Below, piece by piece: positions 34,258-42,727 of a stretch of DNA of 64,000 nt. Made by a program: the position numbers and the translations under genes. A model generated the notes under the pieces. It did no database searches. It was not told the DNA's origin and worked only from the letters and a program-made list of their open reading frames with translations. Position 1 is the stretch's first letter. Each line of letters begins with the position of its first letter. This stretch comes from an uncultured Clostridia bacterium (GTDB taxonomy: Bacteria > Bacillota > Clostridia > Christensenellales > Borkfalkiaceae). The stretch spans positions 1 through 64,000 of the forward strand of contig CANQET010000009.1 of assembly GCA_947595585.1 (NCBI GenBank), read 5' to 3'.

Positions 34258-35511
34258 TTAATTGCCGTGGACGGAGATACACGCCCCGCCCATCTTGCGG
34301 GAGTCTTCCGCCGCGAACGCCATGAGATGGCTCTCGATGGACGCCGCAAGCGAAGTCCCCTCCGTTCCGCCGCCCGAGAGCACCTCGTAGAGCATGTTAC
34401 AAAGCCCCGCGTCGCCGCCGCCGTGGCCGCTGTCTACGGCCCCCAGCGCGGAGATGGAATACACCTCCTCTTTGCCGCCGAAGGGCAGAAGGCGCACGGT
34501 ATCCCCGAGTTCATCGAGGACGATCTCCCCGAGCGTGCCGTGGAAGCGCATGATCCTTCCGCAGCCCGCGGTGAAGCCCATCATCGTGAGCGTCGCCTTC
34601 ACGCCGTTTTCAAAGGCGATCTCGACGAGCTGATGATCGACGACGTCGTTATCGCAGGCGTAGACGCACCGCCCATACGGCCCCGTTTCGAGGGCCTCGT
34701 AGAGCGCCTTCTCGGTGAGCGGATAGGCCGAAGTGATCTGGATATGCGGCCAGATGGAAGGCTTGCAGCCCCCCTCCTTCCACGTATCGATGTAGATGCG
34801 CTTGGCGCTGTAGGGGCAGGTCTCGACGAAGGGGCAGGTAAGGCAGCGCTTTTGCGCCCCCAAGGGTGCATTTTCGGGTTTGAAATACGCAAGGTCCCCC
34901 ACCGAAGATACGGTCTTGGCGCGGGAGCCCGCATAGAATTGCAGAAGATCGAGATCGTGGCAGCACTTCGCGAGGATCATGGGCGCCGTCTCATCGCGGC
35001 GGCGCCAATTCCCGCGGACGAAGCTGTGCGCCATGTGCCAATAGGCGACTTGCTCGAGTGCCTGTATCTCGACGAGCTGCCCGATTTTCCCCGCACGGAG
35101 AAGTTTCTCCACGAGGACGAAGGCGGGCGCATAGCGAAGGACGTGGCAGACGAGCACCTTTCCGCCGCTCCGCTTCTGTGCCGCAAGAAGGGCCTCGCAC
35201 TCCTCTTTGGAATCCGAGATGGGCTTCTCGAGCAGAAGATCGTATCCGAGCTCGAGCCCGCGGATCCCCTGCCGCACGTGATCGCGGTCCATCGTCGCGA
35301 CGACGAGCACATCCGCACGTTTTTTGGCGAAGAATTCCTCTTCGTCGGAGAACATCTCTCCGCCGAAGCGGGCGCCGTAGTAGGCAAGGCGCGCCTTGTC
35401 GCGGTCGCACAGGGCCGCCACGGTGAATTTTCCGCTCTCGGTGAGAAGATTTCCGTAGGTATCCCCGCCGCGGTTGCCGCAGCCGAGGATCGCCACCGTA
35501 AACTTTTTCAT
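34258..35511 (-). CDS. Gfo/Idh/MocA-family oxidoreductase
   Basis: 417 residues. The N-terminal Rossmann domain begins FTVAILGCGNRGGDTYG. The catalytic-type EKP motif (about 95) is in LLLEKPISDSKEE. The C-terminal alpha/beta domain carries a Cys cluster, CLTCPFVETCPYSAK, seen in several sugar-acting members and possibly binding metal. These enzymes oxidise or reduce sugars, inositols or amino sugars with NAD(P), and some act as NAD-dependent glycosidase partners. It follows nanE with an ATGA overlap, so an amino-sugar substrate is plausible. Confidence 0.9.
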   Translation of the reverse strand: MKKFTVAILGCGNRGGDTYGNLLTESGKFTVAALCDRDKARLAYYGARFGGEMFSDEEEFFAKKRADVLVVATMDRDHVRQGIRGLELGYDLLLEKPISDSKEECEALLAAQKRSGGKVLVCHVLRYAPAFVLVEKLLRAGKIGQLVEIQALEQVAYWHMAHSFVRGNWRRRDETAPMILAKCCHDLDLLQFYAGSRAKTVSSVGDLAYFKPENAPLGAQKRCLTCPFVETCPYSAKRIYIDTWKEGGCKPSIWPHIQITSAYPLTEKALYEALETGPYGRCVYACDNDVVDHQLVEIAFENGVKATLTMMGFTAGCGRIMRFHGTLGEIVLDELGDTVRLLPFGGKEEVYSISALGAVDSGHGGGDAGLCNMLYEVLSGGGTEGTSLAASIESHLMAFAAEDSRKMGGACISVHGN

Positions 35512-36224
35512 TTCTTTGCCTCTTTCTCCGCCGCGAAGCCTTCGTGGCTCTCCAAGACGCCGACGAACATCCGCGTGATATTCTGTGGACGGGTGATCGC
35601 GCCGCCGATGATGACATGCCTTGCTCCCGCATCGAGCACATCCTTGAGCGCCGCAAAGCTCGTGATGCCGCCTTCGGCGACGACCACGGAGTTTTTGATG
35701 TTCTCTACGAGCAGGCGGCAGAACGCGGCATCGGGGATCTGAATATCCTTGGTCTCCTCGGTGTAGCTGCGAAGCGTCGTCGAGATATAGTCGAAGCCGA
35801 GCGCTTCGGCGTTCTTCGCCTCCTCGAACGTGGCGATATCCGCCATGATCTCCTTATTGCAGTGACCCCGTACGTATTGCACGAGCATCTCGAGAGAATT
35901 CCCCGCAGGGCGCTTTCTGAGCGTGGCGTCCATGGCGATGACGTCGCACTTGGAATCGATGAGCGCCTTGACTTCCTTGAGCGTGGGGGTGATGTAGACA
36001 GGAGAATCCGCATAATCGCGCTTGATGAGCCCGATGATGGGAAGCGAGCCGTCGAGATGGCGGTAGATGCCGTTGATATCGCGCACGGTGTTCGCACGGA
36101 TGCCGACGGCCCCGCCGACTTTCGCCGCGACGGCCATCTTCGGGATGGTATCGCCGCCGTAGAGCGGTTCATCCTTCAATGCCTGGCAAGATACGACCAA
36201 TCCTCTCGGTAAAACGTTCTTCAT
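35508..36224 (-). CDS. nanE: N-acylglucosamine-6-phosphate 2-epimerase
   Basis: 238 residues. The start at 36224 (MKNVLPRGLVVSCQ) follows AAGGAAGG; the track ORF runs further upstream without support. It is a TIM-barrel enzyme converting ManNAc-6-phosphate to GlcNAc-6-phosphate, part of sialic-acid and ManNAc use. Recognisable elements are VSCQALKDEPLYGG, IGLIKRDY, AMDATLRKRP, ADIATFEEA and the phosphate-binding VVAEGGITS with VIIGGAITRP. No sialidase, nanA or nanK lies in the window, so the locus handles only part of that route or uses a ManNAc-containing glycan. Confidence 0.95.
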   Translation of the reverse strand: MKNVLPRGLVVSCQALKDEPLYGGDTIPKMAVAAKVGGAVGIRANTVRDINGIYRHLDGSLPIIGLIKRDYADSPVYITPTLKEVKALIDSKCDVIAMDATLRKRPAGNSLEMLVQYVRGHCNKEIMADIATFEEAKNAEALGFDYISTTLRSYTEETKDIQIPDAAFCRLLVENIKNSVVVAEGGITSFAALKDVLDAGARHVIIGGAITRPQNITRMFVGVLESHEGFAAEKEAKK

Positions 36225-36291
36225 AGACCAAAACCTTCCTTGTCTTTTTCCGTGAGCAGCCCCGCTTGGGGTACAGCGTATACATTCAGCC

Positions 36292-38211
36292 TTAGTTTTT
36301 TCTCTTCGCCTCTTCCGCAAAGCCCTTGCGGAATTCTGCCCAGGTCTGCCCGAGATCGGAATAATCCTCGCCTTTATCGCCCGTACCCGCATCGGTGAAG
36401 CGGAAGCGGTTGGATACGAGATCGCCGACGTAATCGTTGCAGTTGAACCAGATGAGCCCCTTGATCTGCCGTACGTACGGGGCGGGATCGGGCGCATTGA
36501 GCTCCTCGAACATCCCCTTCACCCATTCCGCCTGTGCGGCGGCGTTACGGCCGATCTTGCCTGAAGTCGCCCCGCCGGAGCCGCAGGCGAACTCGCCGAC
36601 GATCATGCTCCATTCGCCGAAATACGGGCGGTTTTTCTCATACAGGGCGGCATAATGCTGTTTGAACGGGACGAGCTGAAGCATCGCATCGCCCGTGTAG
36701 TTGTTGGCCTCGTAGCTCGTGCCCCCGAGCAGCTGCACATAGTCCACGCCGGGGAAATAGCAGAGGTCCTCCCCCCAACCCGAGAACGGGCAGGAACGCG
36801 CGATGGGGTTCCACACCCAGATCACGTTATCGACGCCGTTTGCAATGAAGATATCGTAGAGCCTGCGCCACGTCATCGTGAAGATATCGGGGTCGAGAAG
36901 GGTCATGATGCCCGAGTAACTCGTCCAGTCCGAATTCATCTCGTTGTTGAGGCGGAACATCACGGGCTTACCATAGGCCTTGATGTCGCGCGCGAGGCGG
37001 GCAAAGTAGTCGTCGTACTTGCCGCGCATGATATCGAACATGGGCGTGAGCTCCTCATCGACGAGGTTGTTGTTCGTCGTATATTGGAAACTGAACTCCA
37101 AGGTGGGCTTCTCATCGAAGCCGCTTCCGTGGGCGAGCGCGATGCTCATATCCACGGGGTAGTAGTGCGGGGTACGGTCTTTTTCGCCCAATGCCCCCTT
37201 GCCGAGATGGGTATACGTCATGTACACATCGTACTTTTTCCCACCCCATATCTCATTTTCGATGAATTTCTGCATCGCGACGCTATTGCGATAAAAGAAG
37301 TCGTAATTGCCGCCGCCCGCATGCAGGCTCTCCTCGTCGCCCGGCATCGAATAGCTGAAGACGCCCCAACTCTTCTTGGACTGCGTGGTGAACTTGCGGA
37401 AATACTTTAAGGTCTCCTCGCTCCAATGCGGATCTTCCTTTGCGGCGCCCGGGGCGAAGTAATTCTTTCCCGTCCCCGTCCCCGCAAACTGCGTGAAGCT
37501 CATCACGATCGTATCCATCACCGCGGCGCGGTTCTCCTTGGACTTCATCACGAACATCCCGAAGAAGGCGAGCTCGCCCGCTCTTCGGATGATGCCGATG
37601 TTGTAATACGGGCGCTCGATGCCCTCCGCGTCGTCGATACGGATATCGAAACGGAAGATCTCGTAGCCCTCCCGCATCGCCGTGTTGCCCTCCTTCACGG
37701 TAGGATATGCACGGGTGCCGTCGGATGTGCCGTCTTCGCCCACGGGGGTGATCGCAAAGCCGAGGGTGTCCTTATTGAGAAGGGTAAGCCCTTGGTTCTT
37801 GTAATACGCGGGATTCACGAGGTGGCGGATCGTCCATTCGTTGATGTGGATGAACCAACCGTTCTCGAGATCGGTGTAGGGATTCTTGGTCTCCGCCGAA
37901 GCCGTAAGGATGCTGTCGCCGAAGAAATACTGCGTGCGGTATGCCGCGATCGTGTAATCGACGGTGACCTCTTCGGCGGGGATCGTAAAGGCCATGCCCG
38001 CGGCAAGGTCGACGAATCGCGCCGCCCCGCCCTTATAGAATTCAAGCTTGGTGTCCTTTCCCGCCTGCGCCGTATAGGCGCCGTCCGAGAAGCACTTTGC
38101 GCCCTCGGGAGCCCCTATAAAGCCGTTTTCCTTGTCTTCCGCCGCACAGCCCGCGAGCGCCCAAAGGCGCCCGAGGGCCGTAGGATCGGTGATGCGGTCT
38201 TGCTGTCTCAT
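36292..38211 (-). CDS. GH26-like protein, copy without signal peptide
   Basis: 639 residues from the ATG at 38211, preceded by GGGGAGGGACAG. It aligns end to end with the next gene upstream from about that protein's residue 60 onward. The catalytic part fits clan GH-A, closest by eye to GH26: FRLNNEMNSDW (about 422, acid/base Glu), VIWVWNPIARS, YFPGVDYVQLLGG, and GEFACGSGG (about 536, possible nucleophile). The N-terminal 200 residues form a beta-rich region (DYTIAAYRTQYFFGDS). Unlike its paralogue it lacks an export signal. A short ALGRLWALAGC run follows a charged, non-hydrophobic start, so it looks N-terminally truncated after duplication or is kept in the cytoplasm. Confidence 0.75.
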   Translation of the reverse strand: MRQQDRITDPTALGRLWALAGCAAEDKENGFIGAPEGAKCFSDGAYTAQAGKDTKLEFYKGGAARFVDLAAGMAFTIPAEEVTVDYTIAAYRTQYFFGDSILTASAETKNPYTDLENGWFIHINEWTIRHLVNPAYYKNQGLTLLNKDTLGFAITPVGEDGTSDGTRAYPTVKEGNTAMREGYEIFRFDIRIDDAEGIERPYYNIGIIRRAGELAFFGMFVMKSKENRAAVMDTIVMSFTQFAGTGTGKNYFAPGAAKEDPHWSEETLKYFRKFTTQSKKSWGVFSYSMPGDEESLHAGGGNYDFFYRNSVAMQKFIENEIWGGKKYDVYMTYTHLGKGALGEKDRTPHYYPVDMSIALAHGSGFDEKPTLEFSFQYTTNNNLVDEELTPMFDIMRGKYDDYFARLARDIKAYGKPVMFRLNNEMNSDWTSYSGIMTLLDPDIFTMTWRRLYDIFIANGVDNVIWVWNPIARSCPFSGWGEDLCYFPGVDYVQLLGGTSYEANNYTGDAMLQLVPFKQHYAALYEKNRPYFGEWSMIVGEFACGSGGATSGKIGRNAAAQAEWVKGMFEELNAPDPAPYVRQIKGLIWFNCNDYVGDLVSNRFRFTDAGTGDKGEDYSDLGQTWAEFRKGFAEEAKRKN

Positions 38212-38243
38212 ATTCTGTCCCTCCCCGTATGAAAGGCAAAAGT

Positions 38244-40337
38244 TCAGTCGCGTGCCGCCTCTGCCGCGAAGCCGTCGCGGAAGGCCTGCCACGTCTCGGC
38301 GAGATCGCTGTAATCCTCGCCCGGACGGACGAGCGGATCGTTGGGCGCGTTGGCGAACTTCAGGCGGTTGGTGATGCCCGCAGGGCCCGTGCCGCCGTAG
38401 TCGTTGCAGTTGAACCAGATGAGGCCCTTGATCTGCTTGACGTAGTCGGCGGGGTTCTCTGCGTTGAGCTCATCGAACATGCCCCTCACCCATGCAGCCT
38501 GCTCGGCACGGTTCCTGCCGAGTTCGCCCGTGGCGTCGCCGCCCGAGCCGCATGCGAATTCGCCGATGATCATGCTCCATTCGGAGAAGAAGGGCTTATT
38601 CTTGGCATAGAGGCTGCTGTAGTACGTCTTGAAGGACTTGATCTGCGAAGCGACGTCGCCGTTGTAGTTGTTGAACTCATAGCACGTGCCGCCGAGCAGC
38701 TGCACATAGTCCACGCCGGGGAAGTAGGCGAGATCTTCGCCCCAGCCCGAATACGGCGCCGAGTCCGCGATGGGGTTCCACACCCAGATCACGTTGTCGC
38801 ATCCCTGTTCGATGAAGATGTTGTAGAGCCTGCGCCACGTGGCGGTGAAGATATCGGGATCGAGCAGGTTCATGATGCCCGAGTAGCTCGTCCAGTCGGT
38901 GTTCATCTCGTTGTTGAGGCGGAACATCACGGGCTTGCCGTAGGTCTTGATATCTCTTCCGAGACGGGCGAAATACTCATCGTATTTGCCGCGCATGATA
39001 TCGAAGAGCGGCGTGATCTCCTCATCGACGAGGTTGTTGTTGGAGGTGAATTGGTAGGTGAATTCGAGCACGGGCTTCCCGTCGAATCCGTTGCCGTGGG
39101 CGAGCGCGATGCTCATATCCACGGGGTAGTAGTGGTGATTGCCCGAGACGGCCGCATAGTTGGGGCCCCAGCCGAGGTGGGTGTACGTCATGTAGATATC
39201 GTACTTCTTGCCGCCCCAGACTTCATCTTCGATATACTGCTGGACCAAACGGCTGCTCTTCAGATATTTGTCGTAGTCTTCCTGCCCGGGATGCAGTTTG
39301 GAGGCTTCGCCGGGCATCGAATAACTGAAGACGCCCCAGCTCTTCTTGGACTGCGTCGTGAACTTACGGAAGAACTTCAAGGTCTCTTCGTTCCAGTGCG
39401 GGTCCTCTTTCGCCGCGCCCGGTTTGAAGTAGTTGCGCTGCAGGCCCTTCGCGGAGATGGGCTTCCAGCTCATCATGATCTTATCCATCATCTCGGCCTT
39501 GTTCGTCTCGGACTTCAAGACGAAGAGGCTGAAGAATCTCGCATCGCTCTTCTGATGGATGAGGCCGATGTGATAGAAGGGATGGGTGATATCGCCGGGA
39601 TCGTTGATCTCGATATCGAAGCGGTAGATCTCATAGCCCGGGCGCATCGTGACGTTGCCTTCCTTCACGGTAGGATATGCACGGGTGCCGTCCGAAGTTT
39701 TGGTGACGGGATCGACGGGCGTGATTTCGAATCCGAGGTCGTCCGCGTTGAGAAGGGTGAGGTTCTGGTTGTCGTAGTACTTCATGTTGACGAGGTGGCG
39801 GATCGCCCACTCGTTGACATAGACATACCAACCATCGGAGATCGATGTGTAGGGGTTCTTGGATTCCGCGGAGGCGGTGAGGATGCTGTCGCCGAACGTA
39901 TATTGGATGCGATAATCGGCGATGGTGTAATCCACATCGATCTTCTCGCTCGTGGGGATGGTGAATTCCATGCCCGCCGAGACGCTGACGATCCTTGCCG
40001 CGGTGTCGTTATAGAGCTCGAGGCGGATATCCTGCCGCGATCCGATCTTCGTGAACGACTTCACATAGTTGCCGTTGATGAAAAATCTTCCGCCCTTGAT
40101 ATCCGAAGCCGTCTCGAAGCCGTTTTCCTTATCGACGAGCGTGTTCGGATTGTAGAGATCGTTGAAGATGTACTCGAAAGAGGCGTTGTCGTTTTGGATC
40201 TCGTCTCCCGTGACTTCGAGCGTGGTGTCGCCGCCCGGAGTGGGATCGGGACCGGGACCGTCCTCATTGTTGCACCCGGCAAGGCACATCGCGCCGAGCA
40301 TACAGATGCCGAGGATCGCTGCGAGAAATTTCTTCAT
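38244..40337 (-). CDS. GH26-like lipoprotein
   Basis: 697 residues. The start at 40337 follows AAGGAGTAAAAAC. Residues 1-22 are a lipoprotein signal (MKKFLAAILGICMLGA, lipobox LAGC), followed by a proline/glycine linker (PGPDPTPGGD). The beta-rich N-terminal region precedes a clan GH-A-like barrel with FRLNNEMNTDW (about 476) and GEFACGSGG (about 592). WVWNP and YFPGVDYV resemble beta-mannanases of GH26. The protein should be tethered outside the membrane and act on a polysaccharide backbone. A tandem copy lies 32 bases downstream. Substrate unproven. Confidence 0.8.
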   Translation of the reverse strand: MKKFLAAILGICMLGAMCLAGCNNEDGPGPDPTPGGDTTLEVTGDEIQNDNASFEYIFNDLYNPNTLVDKENGFETASDIKGGRFFINGNYVKSFTKIGSRQDIRLELYNDTAARIVSVSAGMEFTIPTSEKIDVDYTIADYRIQYTFGDSILTASAESKNPYTSISDGWYVYVNEWAIRHLVNMKYYDNQNLTLLNADDLGFEITPVDPVTKTSDGTRAYPTVKEGNVTMRPGYEIYRFDIEINDPGDITHPFYHIGLIHQKSDARFFSLFVLKSETNKAEMMDKIMMSWKPISAKGLQRNYFKPGAAKEDPHWNEETLKFFRKFTTQSKKSWGVFSYSMPGEASKLHPGQEDYDKYLKSSRLVQQYIEDEVWGGKKYDIYMTYTHLGWGPNYAAVSGNHHYYPVDMSIALAHGNGFDGKPVLEFTYQFTSNNNLVDEEITPLFDIMRGKYDEYFARLGRDIKTYGKPVMFRLNNEMNTDWTSYSGIMNLLDPDIFTATWRRLYNIFIEQGCDNVIWVWNPIADSAPYSGWGEDLAYFPGVDYVQLLGGTCYEFNNYNGDVASQIKSFKTYYSSLYAKNKPFFSEWSMIIGEFACGSGGDATGELGRNRAEQAAWVRGMFDELNAENPADYVKQIKGLIWFNCNDYGGTGPAGITNRLKFANAPNDPLVRPGEDYSDLAETWQAFRDGFAAEAARD

Positions 40338-40389
40338 GTTTTTACTCCTTGATTTTTTTATCGTCTGCCTTGCGGCAAAGTTCCATGAG

Positions 40390-42150
40390 TCAGGCTACGG
40401 TGACGTCGCAAAGTTCGCTGTAGAGCCCGAACTTCGTGCCGTCCTTTGCCTTCTGCTGGAGGAAGTAGAGCACTTTCGCGCTGTTCCCGTTTTCGGAGAC
40501 GACGATGATCTCGCACTCCTCTTCGAGCTTCCAACCGTTGTACGTCGTGCAAGGAACGGTCGCCTTGCCCGCCTCGAGTTCGGCCTTGGTGAGCTGCGTC
40601 TTGCCCTCGATGTTCTTTACGAGCATCGCGCATTGCTCGGCGGCGTTGGTCGTGGCGACGTTTGCCTTATAGGTGAAGTGCGACGTATCTTCGAACGTCC
40701 ACGTGTTCTGCGTGTAGCCGCGGGCGAGGAAGTTCTGCGCCGTCGTATTGGTGGCGGAGCCCATCATCTCGTCGAGCCCGACGTTGAAGCTGCGAATGTG
40801 CTTGATCTTTCCGCCGATGTTCGTCATGGCGACGTCCGTCCCGTGCCAGCCCTTTTGGTTGAGCGCGCTCTCCTTCCCCGAGGCCGCGGCACCGAGGGTG
40901 GCGCAAGGGATCTCGGGAAGCACGCGGCGCATCTCCTCCGCGAAGGGGCCGTAGAAGGTGATCGTGAACCAATGCCCCTTGATCTCGGGATATTTATCCA
41001 TGGTCTCCTTCAAGACTTCGATGGCCTTGAGCTCATCGACGGCCTTTGCCGAGCATGCATCGAGCTTGAGCTCGACGATGATGATGACGTCCGTGCGCGC
41101 CATCGCCTTGACGATCTCATCGAGCGAGGCGAAGGTATCGCCGTATTTCTGCGAATAATTGTTGAGCTGCATCTTCCTGAGCTGGGCGTAGGTGGCGTTG
41201 ATGAACTGCCCCGCCGCCCCCGTCACGCGGTGGACATCCGAATCGTGTCCGCTGACGAGGCGCTTATCCGCCGTGATCTGGATATCGATCTCGACGTGCG
41301 TCGCGCCCTCGCTCGCGGAGGCCATGATGCCCGTGAGGGACTGTTCGTTGGCATAGCTCGTGATGCCGCGGTGCGCCGCGATATACTGTGCCCGCGCGAA
41401 GCCGTCCTTTTGGAAGGGCTCCACGGCGCCGAGCAGAACATCTTTATCTTCGGCGACGATGCCGTAGCACCCCGCCGCGATCGCGGCGACCCCCTCTTCG
41501 GTGTTCTCGACGTATGCCCAGCAGACCTTGGTGAGCGCTTCGACATACTCCGCCGCCACGGGAAGATTTTCATCCGACCCGTCGTACATGAGGATGTTGC
41601 AGCCCGCCTTGTTCGCCGCGCCCACGTGATCCCATTCGGCATAGCGGTCCGCGGAGAGCTTTACGTCCGTGAGGTCGTAGACGGTGTTCACGAGATAGCC
41701 CGCTTCATCGGCATAGATCTTTTCGATGACCGCGATATCGTCGGAGACGGCCATCATATCCGAGACGGCATACGTCGTATTGAGCCAGGTGAGGAAGGGA
41801 TCGACCGTCGTGCTGTCGAGGCGGACGATGGGGATGAACCTGCCCTTGAGGTAGGTATCGAAGAAGGAGGCGAGCGTGGAAGTCTTTCCGCCCACCGTCA
41901 CGTTCATCTTGCTGTCGGGGGTGACGATCGCCGATGCGGGGCGGGGCGTCGTGGCCTCCAAGGCGCCCGTATCTTGCGGCTCGACGACGAGCGTGGGCTC
42001 GATCTTGAGCTTGCTCCCCGGGGAGGTGACGTTAAAGTAGCTCGTGTAGCTGCTTCCCGCCGCCGTGGCGGCGGGCTTGTAGGCGGGCATCGCCGCGAAT
42101 GCCGCGGCAAAAAGGACCGCCGCGCTTGCGATACATAAGAATTTCTTCAT
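40390..42150 (-). CDS. Secreted glycerophosphodiester phosphodiesterase-family protein
   Basis: 586 residues with an N-terminal export signal (MKKFLCIASAAVLFAAAFAA) ending near AxA. The GDPD domain starts at about 255 with AAHRGITSYANEQS, then VEIDIQITAD (about 283) and SGHDSDVHR (about 303), which supply the catalytic His residues and metal-binding acids. Residues about 100-240 look like a second, degenerate barrel (LVNTVYDLTDVKL, AGCNILMYDG), so this may be a tandem or split PLC-like fold. GDPD enzymes cleave glycerophosphodiesters, including teichoic-acid or phospholipid head groups. In a glycan locus it may remove glycerol-phosphate substituents (inference). Confidence 0.88.
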   Translation of the reverse strand: MKKFLCIASAAVLFAAAFAAMPAYKPAATAAGSSYTSYFNVTSPGSKLKIEPTLVVEPQDTGALEATTPRPASAIVTPDSKMNVTVGGKTSTLASFFDTYLKGRFIPIVRLDSTTVDPFLTWLNTTYAVSDMMAVSDDIAVIEKIYADEAGYLVNTVYDLTDVKLSADRYAEWDHVGAANKAGCNILMYDGSDENLPVAAEYVEALTKVCWAYVENTEEGVAAIAAGCYGIVAEDKDVLLGAVEPFQKDGFARAQYIAAHRGITSYANEQSLTGIMASASEGATHVEIDIQITADKRLVSGHDSDVHRVTGAAGQFINATYAQLRKMQLNNYSQKYGDTFASLDEIVKAMARTDVIIIVELKLDACSAKAVDELKAIEVLKETMDKYPEIKGHWFTITFYGPFAEEMRRVLPEIPCATLGAAASGKESALNQKGWHGTDVAMTNIGGKIKHIRSFNVGLDEMMGSATNTTAQNFLARGYTQNTWTFEDTSHFTYKANVATTNAAEQCAMLVKNIEGKTQLTKAELEAGKATVPCTTYNGWKLEEECEIIVVSENGNSAKVLYFLQQKAKDGTKFGLYSELCDVTVA

Positions 42151-42163
42151 CGTCTTTCCCTCC

Positions 42164-42727
42164 TTATTGCACGCCGACCGTGAGCCTGAAGCTCGCCGAG
42201 TAGCCGTCGACCGAGACGGTGATCACGCATTCCCCTCTATCGACCGCCGTCACGCGGGCGAGAAGGCCCTGTGCCTCGACGGTGCCGATCGAGGGATCCG
42301 AGGTGGTCCACACGGGTTCGCCCTGCATCTCGCCGTCGAAGAAGGCGAGGACGGAGGCGGTGACGTTTTTCTTGATGATGAGCTTTCCGAGCGGCAGATT
42401 GATCTCGAGCGGGGAAGGCTCCACCGTGACGTCGCAATGGCCGATCTCGTCGTCGCCCTTGTAGAGGGTGATCGTCGCCGTGCCCACGCTCTTTGCCGTC
42501 AGCGTGACGGAGGCGCCCTCTTTCTTGATCGAGACGACCGACTTATCCGAGGTCTCCCAGTCGATGTCGTCGGCGTCGCTTTCCTTGACGTTGGCCTCGA
42601 GCACGTAGATCTGCCCGACGGTGAGCGTGAGCTCCTTATCCTTGAGGGGCGAGGTACACGCCGCCGCAAACAGGATGCAGACGAAGCAGACGACGGACGT
42701 CAAGAGCAGTGTGATCCGTTTCTTCAT
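42164..42727 (-). CDS. Lipoprotein with Ig-like (BIG2-type) domains
   Basis: 187 residues. The signal MKKRITLLLTSVVCFVCI is followed by lipobox AAAC (Cys24). Two beta-sandwich units follow: LTVGQIYVLEANV with the WETSDKSVVSIKK signature of BIG2 domains, and a second with VWTTSDPSIGTVEAQG. No catalytic motif. It starts with ATGA overlapping the GH31 stop and precedes the GDPD gene by 13 bases. It is probably a surface glycan-binding or scaffolding accessory of the locus. Confidence 0.85.
   Translation of the reverse strand: MKKRITLLLTSVVCFVCILFAAACTSPLKDKELTLTVGQIYVLEANVKESDADDIDWETSDKSVVSIKKEGASVTLTAKSVGTATITLYKGDDEIGHCDVTVEPSPLEINLPLGKLIIKKNVTASVLAFFDGEMQGEPVWTTSDPSIGTVEAQGLLARVTAVDRGECVITVSVDGYSASFRLTVGVQ

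Noticed and set aside
33358-35742. 794-aa plus-strand ORF
   Set aside because: Spans the mutarotase, Gfo/Idh and nanE genes in antisense, including an intergenic terminator.
38229-42138. Two long plus-strand ORFs (707 and 658 aa)
   Set aside because: Antisense to the GH26-like lipoprotein and the GDPD gene, crossing their intergenic gap.
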